A DNA stretch of 64,000 nt, from the NCBI GenBank assembly GCA_963735885.1, contig CAVTMP010000003.1:189129-253128 (forward strand), given 5' to 3'. Below the pieces are notes generated by a model, which saw nothing but the letters and a program-made list of their open reading frames with translations, was not told where the DNA came from and made no database searches. Source of the stretch: JBBSBL01 sp963735885. Its GTDB lineage: Bacteria > Actinomycetota > Thermoleophilia > Solirubrobacterales > Solirubrobacteraceae. Position numbers and translations under genes: made by a program. Below, piece by piece: positions 1 to 9,759 of the stretch (the stretch's first letter is position 1; every line of letters begins with the position of its first letter).

Positions 1-1
1 C

Positions 2-988
2 TCGGCGTCCGGTCGGCTGGCCTTCGGGTACGTGGAGGACCTCTTCCCGGGCGGCGGCGAGCTCTCCCTGCAGGACGCCGCCGAGGCGACCGGCCTCGAG
101 CCGGCGCTGGTCGAGCGGATCTGGTCGCTGGTGGGGTTCCCGTCCCAGGCCCTGGAGCGGATGTCCGAGGAGGACCTCGAGCTGCTGCGGGACTCGGCGG
201 CCGTGCTCTCCGCCGGGTTCCCGCTCGTCGCCTTCCTCCAGCTCGTCCGGGTCTACGGGCAGGCGCTGGCCCAGGTCGCGGACGCCGAGGTGCGGCTCTT
301 CCACCTCTACGTGCACGAGCCGCTGATCCGCGAGGGCGTCCCGGGCCTGGCGATGGCCGAGGAGATGGAGGGGCTGGCCGCCGAGCTGCTGCCGCTCGCC
401 ACCCCGATCCTCGAGCGCATCCATCGCCGCTATCTGCGCCACTTCCTCGAGCAGGACGTGATCGGGCACATGGAGTCCGACCTCGACGCCAGCGCTCTCG
501 ACCTCGGCCGCCTGCGGGTGGCGATCGCCTTCGCCGACCTCGCCGGCTACACGCGGCTCACCGAGGAGGAGGGGGAGGAGCTCGCGATCGGGGTCGTCGA
601 GTCGTTCGTCGAGGCCGTCGAGGTCACGCTCCCCGACGACGCGCGGGTCATCAAGACGATCGGCGACGAGGTCATGATCGTCGGGTCGGACCCGCGCGCG
701 CTCACCGACTGGGCCGTGGGCTTCCAGACCCTGATGACCGAGCGCCCCCGGCCCCGCATCGGGATCCACTACGGCGAGACGATCTACCGCGACGGCGACT
801 ACTACGGGCGCGAGGTGAACCTGGCCGCGCGGGTCGCGGCGCGCTCGGCCGGCGGGGAGGTCCTCGTCACGCGCCCGGTGGTCGAGGCCGCCGGGCCCTA
901 CCTCGAGTTCGAGCTCATCGGCGAGGTCCGCCTCAAGGGGTTCAGCCGCTCCACGGAGCTGTTCGTGGCGCGCGTGGCCCAGGACTGA
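2..988 (+). CDS. Class III adenylate/guanylate cyclase, 5' end outside window
   Basis: Makes a cyclic nucleotide, probably cAMP. The frame is open to the window edge; the residues before the first GTG (position 32) read GRLAFGYVEDLF and continue the helical regulatory domain, so the true start lies upstream. The N-terminal half (LSLQDAAEATGL followed by an ALVERIWSLVGFP-like helix) resembles the pH-sensing regulatory domain of mycobacterial Rv1264-type cyclases. The C-terminal catalytic domain shows the metal-binding FADLAGYT and the IKTIGDEVM stretch, then GREVNLAARVAARS near the end. No membrane segment is visible, so it should be cytosolic. It lies 6 bases before tilS and may be cotranscribed. 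The family is clear; the nucleotide product is inferred. Confidence 0.9.
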   Translation, partial: SASGRLAFGYVEDLFPGGGELSLQDAAEATGLEPALVERIWSLVGFPSQALERMSEEDLELLRDSAAVLSAGFPLVAFLQLVRVYGQALAQVADAEVRLFHLYVHEPLIREGVPGLAMAEEMEGLAAELLPLATPILERIHRRYLRHFLEQDVIGHMESDLDASALDLGRLRVAIAFADLAGYTRLTEEEGEELAIGVVESFVEAVEVTLPDDARVIKTIGDEVMIVGSDPRALTDWAVGFQTLMTERPRPRIGIHYGETIYRDGDYYGREVNLAARVAARSAGGEVLVTRPVVEAAGPYLEFELIGEVRLKGFSRSTELFVARVAQD

Positions 989-994
989 CGCCCC

Positions 995-1981
995 GTGCGC
1001 TGCGCCGGCGACATCGTCACCGCCGTCCGGGCGACCGGCCTCCTGCCGGCCGGGGCGCCGGTCCTCGTGCTGCTCTCCGGGGGGCGCGACTCGGTCTGCC
1101 TGCTCGACCTCGCGCACCGCCTCGCCGGGCCCGACGCCGTCCGCGCGCTGCACGTCAACCACGGGCTGCGGCCCGAGGCCTCCGAGGACGAGGCGCACTG
1201 CGCCGGCCTCTGCGCCCGGATGGCCGTCGAGCTCGAGGTCGAGCGGCTGGGGCCGCCGCCGGCCACCGGCAACGTCCCGGCCTGGGGGCGCGCCGCGCGC
1301 TACGCGGCGGCCGAGCGCCACGCGGGCGCGAACGGGGCCGCGGTGGCGTCCGGGCACACGGCGTCGGATCAGGTGGAGACGATCCTCTACCGGCTCGCCG
1401 CGGCGCCCGGGCGCCGCGCCCTGCTCGGGATGCGCCCGCGGACCGGGAGGCTCGTCCGCCCGCTGCTCGGCGTCTCGCGCGAGGAGACCGCGGCGTACTG
1501 CCGGGAACGGGGGCTCGCGTGGCGCGAGGACCCGAGCAACGCCTCGCACGCGTACGCGCGCACCCGCGTGCGCGAGAACGTCGTGCCCGCGCTCCGCGCC
1601 GTCCACCCCGCGGCCGAGGCGAACGTCCTCGCCACCGCCGCGCTGCTGCGCGACGAGGCCGAGGTGCTCGACGGCCTCGTGGCCGCGCTGCTCGACGGCG
1701 AGCCGCCCGCGCGGACGATCCCGCTCGGCCGCCTTCGGGCCCAGCCGGCCGCCGTGCGGCGCCTCGTGGTCCAGGCGCTGGCCGACGAGGCCGTCGGGCG
1801 CCCCGCGCCGGGCGCGGCGCGGCGGGCCGACGAGGTCGCCCGGCTCGCCGACCGGGGCCGCGCGGCGCTCGACCTGCCGGCGGGCGTCCGCGCGGTCGTG
1901 CGCGACGGCGTCCTGGGCTGCGAGGCGCGGGCCGACGGCCATCCGCCCGCCGCCCGCCCCGCCGCCGCGGACGGGCCGTAG
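995..1981 (+). CDS. tilS: tRNA(Ile)-lysidine synthase TilS
   Basis: Attaches lysine to C34 of the CAU-anticodon tRNA-Ile, so that it reads AUA and is charged with isoleucine. The N-terminal ATP pyrophosphatase P-loop SGGRDS is at residues 28-33, followed by HVNHGLR and by SGHTASDQVETILYRL, the family signature. RPLLGVSREE and WREDPSNAS also match. At 328 residues it is a short form without the full C-terminal substrate domain of the E. coli enzyme, as in many actinobacteria. GTG start 6 bases after the cyclase stop. Its TAG stop forms the first three bases of the -10-like TAGACT before hpt. The tilS-hpt-ftsH order is widely conserved. Confidence 0.95.
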   Translation: MRCAGDIVTAVRATGLLPAGAPVLVLLSGGRDSVCLLDLAHRLAGPDAVRALHVNHGLRPEASEDEAHCAGLCARMAVELEVERLGPPPATGNVPAWGRAARYAAAERHAGANGAAVASGHTASDQVETILYRLAAAPGRRALLGMRPRTGRLVRPLLGVSREETAAYCRERGLAWREDPSNASHAYARTRVRENVVPALRAVHPAAEANVLATAALLRDEAEVLDGLVAALLDGEPPARTIPLGRLRAQPAAVRRLVVQALADEAVGRPAPGAARRADEVARLADRGRAALDLPAGVRAVVRDGVLGCEARADGHPPAARPAAADGP

Positions 1982-1994
1982 ACTCGTCGCCGCC

Positions 1995-2519
1995 ATGGGG
2001 GACCCGGCCATCGGGGAGATACTCGTCCAGAGCGACGAGCTGCAGCACCGGGTCCGCGAGCTCGGCGCGGAGATCTCGGTCGACTACGTCGACCGCGACC
2101 TCCTGCTCGTGGGCGTCCTCAAGGGCGCGATCTTCTTCCTCTCCGACCTGATGCGGGTCATCGACGTGCCCTGCGAGGTCGACTTCATGGCCGTCGCCTC
2201 CTACGGCTCCGCGACCGAGTCCTCGGGGGTCGTGCGGATCCTCAAGGACCTCGACGCCCCGATCGAGGGGCGCGACGTGCTGATCGTCGAGGACATCGTG
2301 GACTCCGGCCTGACGCTCCAGTACCTCCTGCGCAACCTGCGGGCGCGCAGCCCCGCGTCGCTCGAGGTCTGCGCGCTCCTGACCAAGCCCGAGCGCCGCC
2401 AGGTGGACCTCCCGACCCGCTACGTCGGCTTCGAGATCCCGAACCGCTTCGCGATCGGCTACGGCCTCGACCACGGCGAGCGGTTCCGCAACCTGCCCTA
2501 CGTCGCCGCGCTGCGCTGA
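1995..2519 (+). CDS. hpt: Hypoxanthine phosphoribosyltransferase
   Basis: Salvages hypoxanthine and guanine to IMP and GMP with PRPP in the cytosol. The 174 residues match the type I PRTase family throughout: LLVGVLKGAIFFLSDL near the N-terminus, the PRPP-binding loop VLIVEDIVDSGLTL at about residues 95-108, and the C-terminal IPNRFAIGYGLDH hood segment. ATG start 13 bases after tilS. A -10-like TAGACT (1979-1984) overlaps the tilS stop and would place transcription start about 4 bases before the ATG, so a nearly leaderless transcript is possible besides readthrough from tilS. Confidence 0.96.
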   Translation: MGDPAIGEILVQSDELQHRVRELGAEISVDYVDRDLLLVGVLKGAIFFLSDLMRVIDVPCEVDFMAVASYGSATESSGVVRILKDLDAPIEGRDVLIVEDIVDSGLTLQYLLRNLRARSPASLEVCALLTKPERRQVDLPTRYVGFEIPNRFAIGYGLDHGERFRNLPYVAALR

Positions 2520-2718
2520 CACCCGCCGCGCGCCGCCACGACGGCCGCGCATCCGTTCGCCCGCGGCTCACGTATCCCTCTGCGGCGGTCGATCCGGACC
2601 GCGCCCGGACAGGGCGAAACCCCCGCTCCAGCGGCGAGAACGAGACAACGCTGCTGCTACGCTTGACGGCCTTGACCCACCGCTCCACCCCCCGCGCCGA
2701 TAGCGCACGGAGCCTGGC

Positions 2719-4692
<1,974 letters not shown>

Positions 4693-4719
4693 TCGCCGGC
4701 CGCCTCGCTCTGGGCGTTT

Positions 4720-4848
4720 GTGGGCCGGGCCCGTCGGGCGGCACCGGTGGCCCTCCGGACTACTGAGGCGTGGGTGGTGCCGCTCCGCGGGGTCGTGGGC
4801 TTGAATAGTCCGTCGGACCACCGGCCCGCCCGCCGGGCCCGGCTCGGG
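4720..4848. repeat. Long imperfect inverted repeat between ftsH and folP
   Basis: The stretch 4722-4766 is nearly the reverse complement of 4806-4848: shared blocks are TAGTCCG, CCACCGG and a GCCCG-CGGGCCCGGC segment, with a loop of about 40 bases. No protein-like frame is convincing. It may be a strong terminator after ftsH, a structured RNA, or a small non-autonomous repeat. It has no T-tract. The remainder of the 261-base gap shows nothing else. Confidence 0.45.
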
Positions 4849-4953
4849 CCGTCCGGCGCTCCGGCGGCGCTTCCCTCGATGCCGCCGTTCGTTCCGGCTC
4901 TCGCTCGCCTGGCGAGGCTGTCCGCCCACGCTGCGGGTTGGGATGATCGGGGG

Positions 4954-5765
4954 GTGAGCGGGGCTTCGTTTCTCGTGATGGGCGTCGTCAACGTCACGCC
5001 GGACTCGTTCTCCGACGGGGGACGGTGGCTCGATCCGCTGGCGGCCGTCGCCCACGCGCGGGAGATGGCGGCGGCGGGGGCGGACATCCTCGACGTCGGC
5101 GGGGAGTCGACGCGGCCGGGGGCGGAGCCCGTCTCGGCGGCGGAGGAGCGGCGGCGGGTCGTGCCGGTCATCGCCGGGATCGCGGGGGAGGTCGAGCGGG
5201 CGCGGATCTCGATCGACACGAGCAAGGTCGACGTCGCGGAGGCCGCGGTGGCCGCGGGCGCGACCTACGTCAACGACGTGACCGCGTTCCGCGGCGACCC
5301 GTCGATGGCCGGCGTTCGTCGCCGATCGCGGGGTCGACTGCTGCCTCATGCACATGCTGGGCGAGCCGCGGACGATGCAGGAGGACCCGCGCTACGACGA
5401 CGTCGTCGACGACGTGCGCGCGTTCCTCGCCGAGCGGCTGGCCTTCGCCGTTCGCGCCGGCGTGCGCCGAGGAGCGGATCATGCTCGACCCGGGCATCGG
5501 CTTCGGCAAGACGCTGGAGCACAACCTCGCGCTGCTGCGGCGGCTCGACGAGATCGTGGCGATCGGGCCGCCGGTCGTGGTCGGCACCTCGCGCAAGTCG
5601 TTCCTCGGGCGCCTGACGGGGCGCGAGGACCCGGCCGAGCGGGTGGCCGGGACGGTGGCGACGAACGTCCTGGCGCTCGAGCGCGGGGCGCGGGTCTTCC
5701 GCGTCCACGACGTCGCTCCCACCCGGGACGCGCTCGCGGTGGCGACTGCTACGGTTGGGCGCCGC
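4954..5765 (+). CDS. folP: Dihydropteroate synthase FolP (two frameshifts)
   Basis: Condenses p-aminobenzoate with dihydropterin pyrophosphate in folate synthesis; target of sulfonamides. MGVVNVTPDSFSDGG and DVGGESTRPGA are the pterin/pyrophosphate signatures near the N-terminus; LDPGIGFGKT and GTSRKSFLG follow. The frame is broken by one extra base near 5309 (before FVADRGVDCCLMHML) and another near 5463 (before AEERIMLDPGIGFGK). GTG start at 4954 places MSGASFLVMGVVNV first. After the second shift there is no stop before the FolB start at 5766, so the annotated end is a domain boundary, not an observed stop: either a FolP-FolB fusion or a lost stop. HDVAPTRDAL is a typical FolP ending. Confidence 0.88.
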
Positions 5766-6197
5766 ATGAGCCCGGACGACCCCGACGAGTTCGACGAGCT
5801 CTCCGACGATCTCGACGACGAGAACGGGCCGGGCGAGCCCGAGGTCACGATCGAGATCAGCGGGCTCTCGCTCTACACCCACCACGGGGTGAGCGAGGCC
5901 GAGCGGGAGATCGGCCAGCGCCTCGTGCTCGACCTGCGGATCGACGTCGCCGACTGCGACGCGACGCTGACCGACCGGGTCGAGGACACCGTCGACTACG
6001 GCGAGGTCTGCCAGGCCGTCGCGCTCATCGCCCAGCAGCGCTCCTACCGGACGCTCGAGCGGCTCTGCGCGGCGATCGCCGACCGGCTGATCGACGCCTA
6101 CGGGGTCGAGCGCGTCTGGGTCAAGGCCTCGAAGCCCGAGCCGCCGATCCCGCTGCCGGTCGAGGAGGTCTCGGTCGAGCTCTGGCGCGAGGCGTGA
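5766..6197 (+). CDS. folB: Dihydroneopterin aldolase FolB
   Basis: Converts dihydroneopterin to hydroxymethyl-dihydropterin and glycolaldehyde in folate synthesis. After about 27 acidic residues the family begins: EISGLSLYTHHGVSEAEREIGQRLVLDLRI, then DTVDYGEVCQ and the C-terminal VWVKASKPEPPIPLPVEEVSVEL. ATG 5766 is in frame with the end of folP with no intervening stop. A -10-like TACGGT at 5750-5755, about 10 bases before this ATG, fits the promoter-to-start spacing of other genes here and argues for a separate protein. The acidic N-terminal segment could instead be a linker in a fusion. Confidence 0.9.
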   Translation: MSPDDPDEFDELSDDLDDENGPGEPEVTIEISGLSLYTHHGVSEAEREIGQRLVLDLRIDVADCDATLTDRVEDTVDYGEVCQAVALIAQQRSYRTLERLCAAIADRLIDAYGVERVWVKASKPEPPIPLPVEEVSVELWREA

Positions 6198-6216
6198 GCG
6201 CGCGCCCGCCCCGCCG

Positions 6217-6737
6217 GTGAGGGGGTACCTCGGCCTCGGCTCGAACGTCGGGGACCGCCGGGCGCAGCTCGAGGCGGCGGCCGCCGCGCTGCCGCGCCAC
6301 GGGGTGGGCGTGCTGGCGGCCTCCTCGGTGTACGAGACCGAGCCGGTCGGCGAGGTGCTCGACCAGCGCGAGTTCCTCAACGCGTGCGTGCGCGATCGAG
6401 ACCGAGCTCGAGCCCGAGGCGCTGCTCGATGCGGGCAAGGCGGTCGAGCGCGAGCTCGGCCGCGAGCCGGGCGGCGTGCGGCACGGGCCGCGGCCGATCG
6501 ACGTCGACGTGCTGCTGCTCGGCGACCTGACGTTCTCCTCCGACCGCCTCGTGCTGCCCCACCGCGAGGTGACGAGCCGGCGCTTCGTCATGGTGCCGCT
6601 GCTCGAGCTCGACCCGGAGCTGACGCTGCCCGACGGCACGCCGGCGTGGCCGACGCTCTCGCCGCGCTCGGGCCCGGGCAGGCGGTGCGGCGGGCGGGCC
6701 CGCCGCTGGCCGGCGGCGCGCACGCGCGGGCACCTGA
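6217..6737 (+). CDS. folK: HPPK FolK (two frameshifts, 3' end uncertain)
   Basis: 2-amino-4-hydroxy-6-hydroxymethyldihydropteridine pyrophosphokinase, which activates the pterin for FolP. GYLGLGSNVGDRRAQL at the N-terminus and the HGPRPIDVDVLLLGD plus LVLPHREVTSRRFVMVPLLELDP signatures are diagnostic. One extra base near 6394 (expected CVRIETELEPEALL) and one missing base near 6643 (expected ADALAALGPGQAVRRAGPPLA) break the frame. In the restored frame no stop occurs until 6930; a TGA at 6735-6737 in another frame is near the usual protein end, so 6737 is a guess. GTG start shortly after folB, in the folP-folB-folK operon. Confidence 0.85.
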
Positions 6738-6777
6738 CGGAGCCGACCTCGCTGCGGCGCTGGTCAGGCTCGCCGAC

Positions 6778-7640
6778 GTGCGTTGCGCCGCTTGGCGCCA
6801 GCTGGTCGTCTGCCTCTGGTTGGCGCTTCCGGCGACCGCGTCGGCGATCTCGATCAGCCTCACGTCCGGGCCGAACGGCTCTGAGGTCCTCGCCGGCAGC
6901 AGGTCTCGATCAGCGCGTCGTTCGACCTGAGCTTCTGCAAGGCCGGCGACCTGGGGTTCCCGCGCTGGTACTACAAGTTCCCGGGGGACAGTTCATCTCT
7001 CCGGCCTACGGGACCAGCGCGGGCACCACGCTGACCGACAACGCGCAGACCATCATCCGCGGGACCACGAGCTACTACGCCTACATCACCTGCAGTCCCG
7101 CCTCGAACGACGGACACGCGCTCACCGCCCAGACCGAGGTCCGCACCTACGTCGTGGTGGACAAGCTGACGCCGCGCGCCGCCACCCGCCGCCCGGCGGC
7201 GGCACACGGGCACACCGCCGTCCGCCGACGATCCGATGCGTGCAGCAGCGCAACAACTGGCTCTACGGTCCGAAGGGCCGCGCATACGCCGCCGGCCTCG
7301 CAGGCCGCCAGGGACCTCGCGGGGACGGTCACGACCTCGCGGACGACCTCGACATCATCACGTGACGGCCAAGCTCGCCGCGCGGGCGCAGCTCGGACGA
7401 GGCGGCCAAGAAGGCCGTTCGACCTGCTCGCGCGGCCAGAGCCAGAAGGCGCTGCGCGCAGGAGTACGAGCTGACGCGGCGCGAGAGCGAGTACGCCAAC
7501 GGCGCGGACAAGGCGCTCGCCGGCTATCAGGCCGAGCTGCGGAAGGCCGTCGACGCTGCGCGGCAGGCGAGGGCCCCGGGCCTGGGTCGCCAAGCGCGCG
7601 ATCGAGACCGGCCGGATGTCCTGCGCGCCGCGGCGAGATC
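6778..7640 (+). pseudogene. Broken gene for an exported protein
   Basis: Unrecognised. A GTG at 6778 begins a good signal peptide (WRQLVVCLWLALPATASA), followed in three changing frames by a plausible extracellular domain: SLTSGPNGSEVLAG, then SISASFDLSFCKAGDLG with PRWYYKFPG, then QFISPAYGTSAGTTLTDNA and SYYAYITCSPASNDG. A proline-rich stretch follows near 7190-7220. Near 7456-7580 a charged helical stretch (AQEYELTRRESEYANGADKA) appears in yet another frame. At least four frame changes are needed. The two cysteines fit a disulfide. Either assembly errors are dense here or the gene is decaying; coordinates are approximate. Confidence 0.45.
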
Positions 7641-7745
7641 CGCCGGCCGAGGAGCGCGCGCCACGGCTTCGCGCCCCTTCCGCACCGGGGCGCGGCCGTC
7701 TCCAACGCGCTGATCGACCGCCTGCGGGAGGAGGAGCCGGACTGA
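7641..7745 (+). pseudogene. Antitoxin C-terminal remnant upstream of VapC
   Basis: The last 25 or so residues before the TGA at 7743-7745 (ARHGFAPLPHRGAAVSNALIDRLREEEPD pattern) look like the C-terminal toxin-binding tail of VapB-type antitoxins that precede PIN toxins. No DNA-binding N-terminus is found upstream; that space is occupied by the broken exported-protein gene. The stop overlaps the probable start of the toxin. Remnant or frameshifted gene; the family assignment rests on the tail and context only. Confidence 0.35.
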
Positions 7746-8173
7746 CGCGCGCGCTGCTCGACATCAACGTGCTCGTGGCGCTGCTCGACCGCGACCACGT
7801 CGATCACGGGCGCGCGCACCAGTGGCTCGACGGCGCGATCGCGGCGGGCTGGGCGTCGTGCGCGATCAGCGAGAACGGGTTTGTCCGGATCGTCAGCCAA
7901 CCCCGCTACCCGAGCCCCGTGTCGCCCGCCGAGGCAATCGAGCTCCTGACCCAGGCGTCCGCCGGTGGCGATCACGAGTTCTGGCCCTGCGACGTCAGCC
8001 TGCTCGACCCGCGGATGGTGAACCGCTCCCGCCTGCACGGGCCGCGTCAGGTCACGGACGCCTACCTCCTCGCGCTCGCGGTGGCGCACGGCGGCCGGCT
8101 GGCCACGTTCGACCGGTCCATCCCCCTCAGCTCCGTGCCCGGCGCCACCGAAGCGCACCTGGCCCGGCTGTGA
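7742..8173 (+). CDS. PIN-domain toxin, VapC-like
   Basis: Predicted Mg-dependent ribonuclease of the VapC type, normally held inactive by an antitoxin. The sequence begins TRALLDINVLVALLDRDHVDHGRAHQWL, with the first catalytic Asp in LLDINVLVALLD; further acidic sites are in ISENGFVR and VTDAYLLALAVAHGGRLATFDR. About 143 residues, normal for the family. No ATG or GTG lies at the expected place: a CTG at 7742 overlaps the upstream TGA (CTGA), mirroring the usual ATGA coupling; the first in-frame ATG (7616) would add an unlikely Arg/Pro-rich extension. The partner antitoxin looks damaged. Confidence 0.8.
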   Translation: MTRALLDINVLVALLDRDHVDHGRAHQWLDGAIAAGWASCAISENGFVRIVSQPRYPSPVSPAEAIELLTQASAGGDHEFWPCDVSLLDPRMVNRSRLHGPRQVTDAYLLALAVAHGGRLATFDRSIPLSSVPGATEAHLARL

Positions 8174-8201
8174 CCCGAGCCGGCCCGCCCGTCGGCGTCG
8201 G

Positions 8202-8935
8202 CTACGCCGCGGGCAGCAGCTCCGCCGGGATCGCCCCGGCCGGCATCTCGCCGGCCAGGTCGGGGAAGAGGCGCCGGGCGAGCTCGCCCGCCGGGCGCGG
8301 GTCGATCAGCGGACGCAGGTCGGCGATGGTCAGGAGCAGGCGCAGCGTCGAGGCGATCTGGAGGTCGGCGGCGTTCGGCGGATCCCCGCCGAGCGTCCCG
8401 TCGGCGATCCAGGCGTCGACCTTGTCGAGGTGGCCGGGCAGCGCGCGGAGGTCCGTGGCCTCGGCCCCGGGCGTCGCGGCGTTCAGCTTGATCTCGGCCC
8501 GCGAGATCGCGGCCATGCTCAGCTTGATCGCCGACGCCGGCAACGGGATCTTCGACCCCTCCGAGTAGCTCGGTCCCGCCTCCGGACGACGCTTCAACGC
8601 CGGCCACAGGATCCGGCGCGCGATCGGCTGAAAGACCTCGTCGCCCCAGCGCTCGGCGTCCTCGACGCGGGCGCGCGCCTCCGGGTCGCCCGGGAAGAGC
8701 GGCGGCTCCGGCACGAGCGCGTCGAGGCGCCGCATGATCGCCGTCGACCCGCTGATCTTCTCGCCGTCGATCCGGAGGCCCGGCACGTGCGCTTCCCGAA
8801 GATCACGCGCTGTAGCGGCACGTGCATCGGTGGCGGCCATTCGACCGTCGAGTAGTCGATGCCCTTCAGCCGCAGCGCCGCCTCGACGGCGGCGCAGGGG
8901 TGCGAGCCGTGGACGACGAAGAGCCGGGCGGACAT
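8202..8935 (-). CDS. Glutathione S-transferase-like protein (one frameshift)
   Basis: Thioredoxin-fold GST-like protein. The N-terminal 47 residues (MSARLFVVHGSHPCAAVEAALRLKG) and the remainder (VPGLRIDGEKISGSTAIMRRLD through a helical C-terminal domain) lie in two frames joined near 8787, where one G seems missing (RVIFGKRT-VPGLRIDGE expected). The VPGL and GSTAIMRRLD segments correspond to the cis-Pro loop and the glutathione-binding turn of GSTs. Total about 244 residues. The start at 8935 is two bases downstream of the position predicted by the divergent -10 TATCCT (8949-8944), so it is probably leaderless. Substrate unknown. Confidence 0.75.
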
Positions 8936-8943
8936 GGCGGGCG

Positions 8944-8953
8944 AGGATACTCT
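8944..8953. promoter_or_regulatory. Overlapping divergent -10 boxes for GST-like gene and coaX
   Basis: AGGATACTCT contains TACTCT (8948-8953) reading right, exactly 7 bases before the coaX GTG, and TATCCT (8949-8944) reading left, 9 bases before the GST ATG. The two hexamers share two base pairs, so RNA polymerase binding in one direction should exclude the other. Confidence 0.5.
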
Positions 8954-8959
8954 GCGACC

Positions 8960-9739
8960 GTGCTCCTGACCGTCGACGTCGGCAACACCCAGACCCACTT
9001 CGGCGCCTTCCGCGGCGAGGAGCTGGTCGAGCACTGGCGGTTCGCGACCGTGCGCGACTCCACCGTGGACCAGCTGGGGGCCGCGCTCTCCAGCCTGCTC
9101 GCGCTGCGCGGCCTCGGGTTCGCGGACCTCGACGCCTCGATCGTCTCCTCGACGGTGCCCGCGCTCGGGCAGGAGTGGCAGCGGGTCGGCGAGCGCTACC
9201 TCGGCCACGACACGATCGTCGTGGGCCCCGGCATCCGGACCGGGATGCCGCTGCGCTACGACAACCCGCGCGAGATCGGGGCGGATCGGCTCGTCAACGC
9301 CGTCGCCGCCTACGAGCGGGTCGGGGGCGCGTGCATCGTCGTGGACTTCGGCACCGCGATCACCTACGACCCGGTCTCCGCGGCCGGCGAGTATCTCGGC
9401 GGGGTGATCCAGCCGGGCGTCGAGATCTCGATGGAGGCGCTCACCGAGCGCGCGGCGAAGCTCCCGAAGATCGACCTCGTGCCGCCGCGGACGCTGATCG
9501 GGAAGACGACGGTCGACGCGATCCGCTCCGGCGTCGTCTACGGCTTCGCCGGCGCCGTGGACGGGATCGTCGGCCGGCTGCGCGACGAGCTCGGCGCCGA
9601 GGCGACGACCATCGCCACCGGCGGGCTCGCCGAGCACATCGTGCCGTTCTGCACCTCGATCGACGCGGTCGACGACCTCATCACGCTCACCGGCCTGCGG
9701 CTGCTGCACGAGCGCAACGTCCCGTCGTCGGGGACGTAG
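8960..9739 (+). CDS. coaX: Type III pantothenate kinase CoaX
   Basis: Phosphorylates pantothenate in the first step of CoA synthesis; cytosolic ASKHA-fold enzyme. TVDVGNTQTHFGAF at residues 4-17 is the phosphate-binding loop; GADRLVNAVAAYE, VVDFGTAITYDP and GGVIQPGVEISMEAL follow, and ATGGLAEHI lies near the C-terminus. 259 residues, normal length. GTG at 8960 was chosen because MLLTVDVGNT starts the fold directly and because -10 TACTCT ends exactly 7 bases upstream. In Bacillus coaX follows ftsH; here the fol genes and a small accessory block lie between. Confidence 0.95.
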   Translation: MLLTVDVGNTQTHFGAFRGEELVEHWRFATVRDSTVDQLGAALSSLLALRGLGFADLDASIVSSTVPALGQEWQRVGERYLGHDTIVVGPGIRTGMPLRYDNPREIGADRLVNAVAAYERVGGACIVVDFGTAITYDPVSAAGEYLGGVIQPGVEISMEALTERAAKLPKIDLVPPRTLIGKTTVDAIRSGVVYGFAGAVDGIVGRLRDELGAEATTIATGGLAEHIVPFCTSIDAVDDLITLTGLRLLHERNVPSSGT

Positions 9740-9747
9740 GCCGCCAC

Positions 9748-9753
9748 TACCCT
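9748..9753 (+). promoter_or_regulatory. -10 box for leaderless dus
   Basis: TACCCT ends 7 bases before the GTG at 9760, so the first transcribed base should be the first base of the start codon. No clear -35 element. Confidence 0.45.
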
Positions 9754-9759
9754 TGAACC

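Noticed and set aside
6217..6930. FolK running on into the exported-protein signal peptide as one protein
   Set aside because: The open frame is only an accident of missing stops; a cytosolic kinase fused in front of a signal peptide makes no sense and folK is already complete near 6700.
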